In this document: in pieces, positions 57,810 to 64,000 of the stretch
How positions within the stretch are numbered: the stretch's first letter is position 1
Layout of the letters: each line of letters opens with the position of its first letter
Source of the DNA: Prochlorococcus sp. MIT 1341
Lineage (GTDB): Bacteria > Cyanobacteriota > Cyanobacteriia > PCC-6307 > Cyanobiaceae
Length of the DNA: 64,000 nucleotides
Reading direction: 5' to 3'
NCBI RefSeq assembly: GCF_034092415.1
Contig: NZ_CP139304.1
Coordinates: forward strand, 1,873,097-1,937,096
Notes under the pieces: generated by a model
Database searches by the model: none
What the model saw: the letters and a program-made list of their open reading frames with translations, nothing else
Told to the model about the DNA's origin: nothing
Program-made: the position numbers and the translations under genes

Positions 57810-58058
57810 TTAATTGGTTTGATTTGCTTTTTTAGCCTCTTCTTCTTCTTCTAGATCTCTTTTTATAAGGACCATTAGGTATGAGGGTGCCTTATATCTG
57901 CCAGGAAGACATCTGTTGAGGGTTTCTAGATGGCCCCAACACACCGTACGTTGAATCTCTTTACTGCTCCTTCCTTCTTGAAGAAGTCTTCTCAGGGCCT
58001 TGCAGTAGAGGGGATAGCCAGCCTCAAGTTCTCCGATGGTTAGCTTGGCTACGCCCAT
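57810..58058 (-). CDS. DUF3136-like conserved hypothetical protein
   Basis: From ATG 58058 the product has 82 residues, with LTIGELEAGYPLYCKALRRL, IQRTVCWGHLETLNRCLPGR and SYLMVLIKRDLEEEEE; a TTG at 58091 would add eleven. This appears to be the DUF3136 family of marine cyanobacteria, a small helical protein of unknown function. It is convergent with cbbX. The C-terminal acidic run EEEEEAKK is low-complexity. Confidence 0.75.
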   Translation of the reverse strand: MGVAKLTIGELEAGYPLYCKALRRLLQEGRSSKEIQRTVCWGHLETLNRCLPGRYKAPSYLMVLIKRDLEEEEEAKKANQTN

Positions 58059-58189
58059 GATCCGTCGCAGTTCAAGACTTAATTTAGACAATCATGGGGT
58101 CTTCTTGGAGAATTTGTTTTATTAAAAAGTTTCTTTTTTGTGATCAGGCAGTTATTTTTTTGAGGTTTCAAGGTGATTAATGGTCTTTT

Positions 58190-58600
58190 TTATTGTGATT
58201 TTGCTCCTAGAAACGCTATGCACTCAATTTCAACACGGGCATTTTTGGGCAAGGCTGAAACCTCTACGCATGCTCTTGCAGGGCTAATGCCCTCTCCAAA
58301 CACCTCTCCATAAAGAGAATTGACCTGAGTAAAATCGCTTAGATCAGCTAGATAGATAGTTGCTTTTATAACTTGTGAAGTTTCAGCCCCTGCTTCTTTT
58401 AGTACAGCCAAAAGATTCTTTAGGACTTGGCGGGTTTCAGCTTCGATTTCTCCATTGCCTACCATCTCACCCGATATGGGGTTAAGGGCAATTTGTCCTG
58501 AACAAAAGAGCCAGTCTCCCGCTATAACAGCTTGGTTGTATGGTCCAACTGGCGGAGGAGCTGAATCAGTAGAGATAGCCTTGACAAGTTTATTTGACAT
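58190..58600 (-). CDS. ridA: RidA family protein (enamine/imine deaminase)
   Basis: RidA hydrolyses reactive enamine/imine intermediates formed by PLP enzymes, protecting branched-chain and other pathways. The 136-residue protein has APPPVGPYNQAVIAGDWLFC, SGQIALNPISGEMV, VIKATIYLADLSDFTQVNS and the substrate-binding Arg in PARACVEVSALPKNARVEIE. Length is slightly above the usual 128. It is on the same strand as gloB, 91 bp downstream. Confidence 0.94.
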   Translation of the reverse strand: MSNKLVKAISTDSAPPPVGPYNQAVIAGDWLFCSGQIALNPISGEMVGNGEIEAETRQVLKNLLAVLKEAGAETSQVIKATIYLADLSDFTQVNSLYGEVFGEGISPARACVEVSALPKNARVEIECIAFLGAKSQ

Positions 58601-58691
58601 AGGTTGATTTTTTATTAAAAGAGCATCATCGCTTGTAGATGCAATCTCCTCAAAATTAATTTGTTTTTAAAGTTATTATTGATTTATATCC

Positions 58692-59474
58692 CTAGTCCTT
58701 CCAAGTGTCCTTATGGAGCCTTAGTTGTGTAAATTCTTCAATATTTTGGGCACGCAAGAACAAGTTTGTTTCTTTTTCTAATGAGATCTTGCTGGGTAGG
58801 CTTAAATTTCCGTTCTTTCGAAGTTTTTTTACTAGCTCTAATCTTTTCTTTATGGGTTCGTCGTTGGGATATAGAGATGTAGCCCATCGAAGGTTCTCTT
58901 CTGTATATTCGTGCGCGCAATAGACCTCTGTTTCTTCAGGAAGAGACCCTAGACGCTTCAAAGCTAAAAACATTTCTTTAGCAGAACCTTCAAAGAGTCG
59001 ACCACAACCTGCACCAAAGAGAGTGTCTCCGCAAAAGAGCACTGGAGGTAAGTTGGAAGAAGCTTTAGCGGGAAGAAAATATGCCAAATGAGCTCTAGTG
59101 TGGCCTGAAACTTCTATTACTTTTACATCGTTATTAAGAAGTGATATTTGATCTCCATCATTTACAGAAATCGTTTGGAAGGGGATTCGGCTAATATCTG
59201 CTGCTGAGGCTATTACTTCGGCTTCAGGCCATTGGTTCATCAAGTCCTTGGTTCCACCGATATGATCTGAGTGGTGATGGGTTTGCAAAATTGCTGTTAG
59301 TACATAGTTCCTTTGTTCCAGCCAGTCCTCTACGGGATTTGCTATTGCAGGGTCAATTACTACGGCTTTTTTACCTACTGTCCATACCCAAATGATGTTG
59401 TCATTTAGAACTGGAATGGGATTGACCGAAGAAGGGCCTTCTTCGGTAAGAATGTCCAAAGTTGGGTTTGACAT
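58692..59474 (-). CDS. gloB: Hydroxyacylglutathione hydrolase (glyoxalase II)
   Basis: GloB hydrolyses lactoylglutathione in methylglyoxal detoxification. The 260-residue metallo-beta-lactamase-fold protein has the metal motif LQTHHHSDHIGGTKDL, a bridging Asp in FCGDTLFGAGCGRLFEGS, and VYCAHEYTEENLRWA with the last His. The ATG at 59474 gives the best start; a TTG two codons earlier exists. It is divergent from hisG with only about 29 bp between starts. Confidence 0.95.
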   Translation of the reverse strand: MSNPTLDILTEEGPSSVNPIPVLNDNIIWVWTVGKKAVVIDPAIANPVEDWLEQRNYVLTAILQTHHHSDHIGGTKDLMNQWPEAEVIASAADISRIPFQTISVNDGDQISLLNNDVKVIEVSGHTRAHLAYFLPAKASSNLPPVLFCGDTLFGAGCGRLFEGSAKEMFLALKRLGSLPEETEVYCAHEYTEENLRWATSLYPNDEPIKKRLELVKKLRKNGNLSLPSKISLEKETNLFLRAQNIEEFTQLRLHKDTWKD

Positions 59475-59503
59475 TTTCAACTAAACGTCTTTCAAATTAG
59501 TAC

Positions 59504-60130
59504 ATGATCACAGTTGCACTTGCTAAGGGAGCTTTGTTGAAGGACTCGGTAGAGAGATTCTCCAAGGCTGGGCTTGATTTTTCTGATGTCCTTGAACCAG
59601 ACAATCGTCAGCTGATGGTCCGCTCAAAGTGCGGGAAAGCGCGAGCTCTATTGGTTCGAAATGGTGATGTGCCAGTCTATGTCGCATATGGCCAAGCTCA
59701 GTTGGGTGTAGTGGGTTACGACGTGCTTAGGGAACATCAGATGCCTATTGCTCATTTAGTTGATCTTGGCTTTGGAGGGTGCAGAATGTCGGTGGCAGTA
59801 AAGGAAAATAGTGCTTATAAGCAAGCCGCTGATTTACCTCCCCATTGCAGGGTTGCAAGTAAATTCACAAATTGTGCAAGAGAATTCTTTGATTCACTTG
59901 ATTTACCCGTTGAATTGGTCCACTTGACAGGGTCTGTGGAACTTGGCCCAATAACAGGGATTGCTGAGGCGATAGTTGATCTTGTCGCGACAGGGAGAAC
60001 ACTTCGTGATAATGGCTTAGTTTCAATTGAAGATCTGTTCCATTCCACAGCTCGCTTAGTGGGCCATCCTCTTTCCTTGCGTTTGGATAGAGGACCGCTT
60101 CAGGAAGTTGTGGATTTAATGCGAACTTAG
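59504..60130 (+). CDS. hisG: ATP phosphoribosyltransferase, short form
   Basis: HisG joins ATP and PRPP in the first step of histidine synthesis. At 208 residues it is the short form lacking the C-terminal regulatory domain, which requires HisZ encoded elsewhere. Landmarks are [40 protein letters not shown], and the PRPP-binding [20 protein letters not shown]. It is followed by an ABC transporter gene at 25 bp on the same strand. Confidence 0.96.
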   Translation: MITVALAKGALLKDSVERFSKAGLDFSDVLEPDNRQLMVRSKCGKARALLVRNGDVPVYVAYGQAQLGVVGYDVLREHQMPIAHLVDLGFGGCRMSVAVKENSAYKQAADLPPHCRVASKFTNCAREFFDSLDLPVELVHLTGSVELGPITGIAEAIVDLVATGRTLRDNGLVSIEDLFHSTARLVGHPLSLRLDRGPLQEVVDLMRT

Positions 60131-60155
60131 CTCTCAAAGCACTGTCCCTAACCAG

Positions 60156-61955
60156 ATGGTTTTTTCTGATATTCAGCGAATTAAACGCTTAGGAAGATAT
60201 TTGCGAAAAGATCGCAAAAGAATTCTTATTATTTTGGTGGTTTTATTTCCGGTTGCGATAGCTGGTGCGATACAGCCTTTGCTAGTAGGCCAAGCTATTA
60301 GTACGCTTCGAGGAGAACAAACTGCACCATGGATTGAGGGCCTTGAGATGTCATCAGCTATAAGGCTTTTGATATTTTCTTTGTTTATTTCGGTTGTTCT
60401 GAGATTGCTCCTACAGGGTTATCAGACGTTTCATATTCAGTCGGTAGGCCAGAGACTTACGGCTCGAATTCGAGATGAATTATTCTCTCATTCCATGGCA
60501 TTGTCTTTACGCTTTCATGAGCGAATGCCTGTGGGAAAGTTGCTTACAAGACTGACAAGTGATGTAGATGCGTTGGCAGAGGTCTTTGGCAGTGGAGCAG
60601 TAGGTGTTCTTGCTGATTTGGTCAGTCTGATTGTTATTGCAGTGACAATGATCTTAATTGATTGGAGACTTGGTTCTTTATTGTTATTTACGCAAGTTCC
60701 TGTTGTGTGGATGATTATTTGGCTTCAGAGGCGTTATAGAAAAGCTAATTATCGGGTTAGGGAAGAATTGTCTCAGTTAAATGCAAATTTTCAGGAGAAT
60801 CTTCAGGGCTTAGAGGTTGTTCAAATGTTCCGAAGAGAAGTAGTAAATGGTAAGCAGTTTTTACATACAGGGAATGCTTATAGAAATGCAGTTAATGGAA
60901 CTATTTTTTATGACAGTAGTATATCAGCCTTTATTGAATGGGTAGCTTTAGCTGCTGTAGCAATGGTTTTATATATTGGAGGCCTCTTGGCTTCTTCTGG
61001 GGCTATGGGGTTAGGTACTCTTGCTACTTTTATACTTTACGCACAACGACTTTTTGAACCATTGCGTCAATTGGCAGAACGCTTTACACAAATCCAAGGA
61101 GGGTTAACAGCAGTAGAGAGAATTGGAGAACTATTGGAAAAACCTCTTGAAATTGAAGATTGTAGTAGCCAGAATCTGGTAAATGAGAAGTATGAAGTCT
61201 CTAATAACTCTCGAAAACAGGGAGAGATTATTTTTGAAGATGTTAGCTTTTTCTATAGACCAGATGAGTTGATTATTAAAAACCTTAGTTTTCATATTTT
61301 ACCTGGCCAGCATGTTGCCTTGGTTGGGCCAACGGGTTCTGGAAAGACAACAATAATCAGGTTGCTTTGTAGATTGTATGAACCTCAATCAGGACGAATA
61401 TTTTTGGATGGTAAAGATATAAGGTCAATACCTTTAAAAGATTTACGGGCTAAGTTGGGTGTAGTTCTTCAGGATACCTTTTTATTTAGTGGGAATGTTG
61501 CAGATAATTTAAGGCTTGATTCAAATATAAATAATAAAGAATTAACTCGGATTTGTAATGAACTTGGGTTGGATTCCCTTTTAAAGAAGCTGCCAAAAGG
61601 ATTGGATACTGAATTGAGAGAGCGAGGTGGAAATCTTTCTTCGGGTGAAAGACAATTGTTTTCTGTAGCAAGGGTTGCGATTCGGAATCCAAAGGTGTTG
61701 GTCATGGATGAAGCCACCGCATTTATGGATCCTTCTACCGAAGCTACTCTTCAACGTGATCTAGAGCGTCTTCTAGAACGAAGAACCGCACTTGTGATTG
61801 CTCATCGTTTGGCAACTGTTGAAGCGGCTGACAGGATTTTTGTTTTAAGCAGAGGCCAACTTGTTGAGGAGGGAAGTCATCAAGAGTTGTTGGAGCAAGG
61901 CGGGCTTTATGCTCAATTAGCGGAGCTTCAAGAGAAGGGACTTGCGAAACTTTGA
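60156..61955 (+). CDS. ABC exporter, fused membrane and ATPase domains (MsbA-like)
   Basis: The 599-residue half transporter has six predicted transmembrane segments (about residues 20-310, with AIAGAIQPLLVGQAISTL and VSLIVIAVTMILIDWRLGSL), then the nucleotide-binding domain. Walker A is ALVGPTGSGKTTIIRLLCRL, the signature loop reads LSSGERQLFSVARVA, Walker B VLVMDEATAFMDPSTEATLQ, and the switch His lies in LVIAHRLATVEAADRIF. It would work as a homodimer. Lipid A flippase or multidrug export are both possible; the sequence does not decide. Confidence 0.92.
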   Translation: MVFSDIQRIKRLGRYLRKDRKRILIILVVLFPVAIAGAIQPLLVGQAISTLRGEQTAPWIEGLEMSSAIRLLIFSLFISVVLRLLLQGYQTFHIQSVGQRLTARIRDELFSHSMALSLRFHERMPVGKLLTRLTSDVDALAEVFGSGAVGVLADLVSLIVIAVTMILIDWRLGSLLLFTQVPVVWMIIWLQRRYRKANYRVREELSQLNANFQENLQGLEVVQMFRREVVNGKQFLHTGNAYRNAVNGTIFYDSSISAFIEWVALAAVAMVLYIGGLLASSGAMGLGTLATFILYAQRLFEPLRQLAERFTQIQGGLTAVERIGELLEKPLEIEDCSSQNLVNEKYEVSNNSRKQGEIIFEDVSFFYRPDELIIKNLSFHILPGQHVALVGPTGSGKTTIIRLLCRLYEPQSGRIFLDGKDIRSIPLKDLRAKLGVVLQDTFLFSGNVADNLRLDSNINNKELTRICNELGLDSLLKKLPKGLDTELRERGGNLSSGERQLFSVARVAIRNPKVLVMDEATAFMDPSTEATLQRDLERLLERRTALVIAHRLATVEAADRIFVLSRGQLVEEGSHQELLEQGGLYAQLAELQEKGLAKL

Positions 61956-62015
61956 GCCCTTAGAAATTTCTTGTTTTCTTTTGGTCAGTCATGTTCAAAT
62001 CGCATCAAAACGGCT

Positions 62016-62522
62016 ATGGGGATTAGTCCCTGGTTATTAAGTACTCCACTTATGGAGGAGCTTTATGGAAAGGATGCTCGACTTTGCCCTTCCTCGCATG
62101 GGGAAGCTACCTTTGTTTTCAGTCAATCACGACCGTTAGACTTGATTGAGCTTGAACAATTGCTTGCGTCTGTTGGTTGGAGTAGGCGCCCCCAGAGGCT
62201 TGTAAAAAGAGCTCTCGAGAATAGTCTTCTAACTATTGGTCTTTGGAGTCATGATCCAAGCATTCCTCGATTAGTAGGCTTTGCTCGTTGTACAGGCGAT
62301 GGTGTTCTAGAAGCAACAGTTTGGGATGTAGTTGTCCATCCTGTTTGGCAAGGCTCCGGGCTTGGAAAAGAACTAATGAAATATGTGCTAGAGCTTTTAC
62401 GTACAATGCGTGTTCAAAGGGTCACACTATTTGCAGACCCAGGTGTCGTAGATTTTTACTTGCGTCAGGGCTGGACTTTAGAGCCGAAAGGCAGAAGATG
62501 TGCGTTTTGGTATGCCAATTAA
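62016..62522 (+). CDS. GNAT-family N-acetyltransferase
   Basis: From ATG 62016 the product has 168 residues with a GNAT core: VGFARCTGDGVLEATVWDVV, the acetyl-CoA loop VHPVWQGSGLGKELMKYVLE, and VTLFADPGVVDFYLRQGW. The type resembles the plastid NSI/serotonin-acetyltransferase-like group that acetylates photosynthetic proteins, which is a possible but unproven role here. A TTG at 61971 would add 15 residues. It follows the ABC transporter closely. Confidence 0.85.
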   Translation: MGISPWLLSTPLMEELYGKDARLCPSSHGEATFVFSQSRPLDLIELEQLLASVGWSRRPQRLVKRALENSLLTIGLWSHDPSIPRLVGFARCTGDGVLEATVWDVVVHPVWQGSGLGKELMKYVLELLRTMRVQRVTLFADPGVVDFYLRQGWTLEPKGRRCAFWYAN

Positions 62523-62568
62523 TAATTTATGGTGAGATATTTGGTAGGTGAAAATTATATTTATATTT

Positions 62569-63282
62569 TTATCTTTTTTGATTATAGTATTCTCTGAAAA
62601 TACTTGCTGAGGACTCACCTTTTCTCCATCTTTGTCGAAGTGAAAAGTTTTTTAGTGCCACCAAAATCGCATGATTTCTTTCCCAGCGTCGTCCGTTGGT
62701 ATATAGCGGTAAATTTAGACTTTTGAGCTTTACCTTGCCTGCAAGGCGCTCAATAAATTCAAGATCCTCCATTAACTCCATTGGCTTGTAACCACCAGAA
62801 AAGTTATAAAGAGACTTGCTGATTAATAAACCTTGATCCCCGTATGGTTGCTTAAAAAGATTGCTTCGTATGGAAACCATAATTTCCATCAATCGCATAT
62901 CAAGTCCATGTTTGTTAACTCGAAACTCGAAGAACCAAGCTTCGGGGTTTTTGTGTAAACCATTCATGGCATTTTTGACTACATCTGGCCATTTTGTTGA
63001 GAGCCTGCTATCAGCATGTAGAAAAAGAAGTGAATTTCCGGACGATACGCTAGCTCCGAGATTTAGTTGAAGTCCACGGCAAGGTCTATCTGTTTTCAGG
63101 ACTTTTGCTCCTGAAAGTTTTGCAATTAGACAGGTTGAATCTGAGCTTCCACTATCTACTACAACTATTTCAATAGGAAGAGGCCATATTTTTAGATCTG
63201 CAAGAAGTAAGGGAAGTGTTTGGGCCTCATTCTTTGTGGGGATAATGATACTTAGCCCTTTGTATTTGTCTATCCTCTCCAT
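62569..63282 (-). CDS. TIGR04283-type family 2 glycosyltransferase
   Basis: The 237-residue GT-A fold enzyme begins LSIIIPTKNEAQTLPLLLAD, has IEIVVVDSGSSDSTCLIAKL and LLFLHADSRLSTKWPDVVK, where HAD provides the metal-binding Asp, plus GDQGLLISKSLYNFSGGYKP. This family is named for arsenosugar biosynthesis but is widespread. It overlaps the TIGR04282 gene by 13 bp. No arsenic methyltransferase gene is in the window, so the pathway assignment is an inference. Confidence 0.87.
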   Translation of the reverse strand: MERIDKYKGLSIIIPTKNEAQTLPLLLADLKIWPLPIEIVVVDSGSSDSTCLIAKLSGAKVLKTDRPCRGLQLNLGASVSSGNSLLFLHADSRLSTKWPDVVKNAMNGLHKNPEAWFFEFRVNKHGLDMRLMEIMVSIRSNLFKQPYGDQGLLISKSLYNFSGGYKPMELMEDLEFIERLAGKVKLKSLNLPLYTNGRRWERNHAILVALKNFSLRQRWRKGESSASIFREYYNQKR

Positions 63283-63917
63283 GGAAGCAGGTCCTGAAAA
63301 GTGTCCAAATCATTCTTTGATCCAAGCAAAAAGGTTTGTTTGTTTGCTTTATGAGCTTTTGAAAGTGTTTGTTTTAGGACCGCATTCGTTCCCCAAGAAA
63401 TTCCCGAGAAGGGCCACGTTGGTACAGGGTTAGATAATCCTTCTGAAAGACCTAATAGCCAGTATCCACCGTCTTTGGAAGGCCCAATTACGATGTCATT
63501 TTGGGTTAAATTTTCTAGAGCCTTTAATAAATCAAAATGGCAAAGATTTGGCAAGTCGGAACCAATAACAATTATTGGTCTACCTTTTGTGTTTGGGCCT
63601 AGATGTTTCTTTTGAGCATGGATTATTTGTTTCCTCATTCGGGTTCCTAGAGAGCCTTGCCCTTGAAGAGTGACTTTAGAGAGGCCTTTGTCGATTCCCC
63701 AACGCTTGGCAGCTTTTGGACCTAAGCCTGAGATCGATAGCTGAAGTTCAATCAAGCCTTTTGCAGCGAGGTGTTTGGTCACGACCAAAGTGTGATTAAG
63801 GAGTCTTTCCTGAATTTTGGCAGCACGTTTTTTGCCAACACTCTTTGAAAGACGGCTCTTGCACCTGCCGGCGGCAGGCCACTTTGCCATGACAATGAGC
63901 ACCGGACCTTGTGTCAT
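63270..63917 (-). CDS. TIGR04282-type (DUF2064) nucleotidyl/glycosyltransferase-like protein
   Basis: The 215-residue protein starts GPVLIVMAKWPAAGRCKSRL, has a GTR[M]RKQIIHAQKKH helix, IVIGSDLPNLCHFDLLKALE and VIGPSKDGGYWLLGLSE. These are the landmarks of DUF2064, a GT-A-like fold paired with TIGR04283 in many genomes. The overlap of 13 bp makes the pair translationally coupled. Substrate and pathway are unproven; both genes together suggest synthesis of a small glycosylated metabolite. Confidence 0.87.
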   Translation of the reverse strand: MTQGPVLIVMAKWPAAGRCKSRLSKSVGKKRAAKIQERLLNHTLVVTKHLAAKGLIELQLSISGLGPKAAKRWGIDKGLSKVTLQGQGSLGTRMRKQIIHAQKKHLGPNTKGRPIIVIGSDLPNLCHFDLLKALENLTQNDIVIGPSKDGGYWLLGLSEGLSNPVPTWPFSGISWGTNAVLKQTLSKAHKANKQTFLLGSKNDLDTFQDLLPWRG

Positions 63918-63938
63918 GGACTCCCCTTAAAAATGCTT

Positions 63939-64000
63939 TTAGGTAACTCTTCGTTGCAGCTCGGCAAGAAGGGTTTTGATTTCGCTGTATTCATCTTTTT
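63939..64000 (-). CDS. C-terminal end of an unidentified gene
   Basis: The minus strand is open from the window edge to a TAA at 63941-63939, encoding KDEYSEIKTLLAELQRRVT at the end of a longer protein. The segment looks like an amphipathic helix with heptad leucines. It ends 22 bp upstream of the TIGR04282 gene on the same strand and so may be in the same operon. Too little is visible to identify it. Confidence 0.4.
   Translation of the reverse strand, partial: KDEYSEIKTLLAELQRRVT

Overview
The window is a contiguous, gene-dense, AT-rich piece of a marine picocyanobacterial chromosome, almost certainly Prochlorococcus. The evidence is a form IA Rubisco inside an alpha-carboxysome operon, light-dependent and dark-operative protochlorophyllide reductases side by side, psaM, psb27, a ferrochelatase with an LHC-like tail, the alkane genes ado and aar, and no phycobilisome genes. 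A csoS1E-type extended shell gene suggests a low-light-adapted lineage; this is an inference and the strain is not identified.

Layout. 1-9.6 kb holds the 3' end of priA, a 636-bp gene-free stretch, argB with two conserved hypothetical genes, ssb, cobK, cutA, and a leftward run proS-psb27-purA-PfkB kinase. 9.7-20 kb holds ppa, an ArsC/Spx-like gene, lepB, a dihydroorotase-like pseudoenzyme coupled to a two-domain histidine phosphatase, a CPBP protease, an FtsL-position protein, ftsI and transaldolase. 20-25 kb is leftward: a geranylgeranyl-reductase-like flavoprotein, frr, pyrH, cobO and a solitary tyrosine recombinase. 25-38.8 kb holds hemH, ilvB, a nuclease-like secreted protein, a COG2509 flavoprotein, pgeF, a Tab2 homologue, an S1-domain protein, a creatininase-family protein, the alkane pair ado-aar, accA, an SDR and trpF. 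38.8-47.4 kb holds a site-2 protease, a lipoate ligase family gene, and the photosystem/chlorophyll block psaM-(hypothetical)-por facing chlN-chlB-chlL.

47.4-57.8 kb is the centrepiece, the alpha-carboxysome locus: csoS1D, rdgB on the other strand, then csoS1-rbcL-rbcS-csoS2-csoSCA-csoS4A-csoS4B-csoS1E-acRAF-cbbX. It encodes enzyme, scaffold, shell hexamers, pentamers and pseudohexamer, carbonic anhydrase, assembly factor and an activase-type AAA+ protein. 57.8-64 kb is housekeeping: a DUF3136-like protein, ridA, gloB, hisG, an ABC exporter, a GNAT, a TIGR04282/TIGR04283 pair and the tail of an unidentified gene.

No tRNA, rRNA, CRISPR array, IS element or prophage was seen. Nearly all genes belong to known families, so I do not claim a wholly new system. 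The best leads are in the carboxysome locus: an internal Shine-Dalgarno and ATG inside csoS1E that could yield both a long and a CsoS1-sized product; a 16-bp direct repeat bracketing an unannotated 38-45-codon ORF upstream of csoS1; and hairpins in each of the first three intercistronic gaps. Elsewhere the strongest leads are a CxxC-x10-CxxC tail on acetolactate synthase, a dihydroorotase homologue without its metal-binding HxH, an inverted repeat reaching the start codon of the histidine phosphatase gene, and a 15-bp-arm AT palindrome upstream of cobO.
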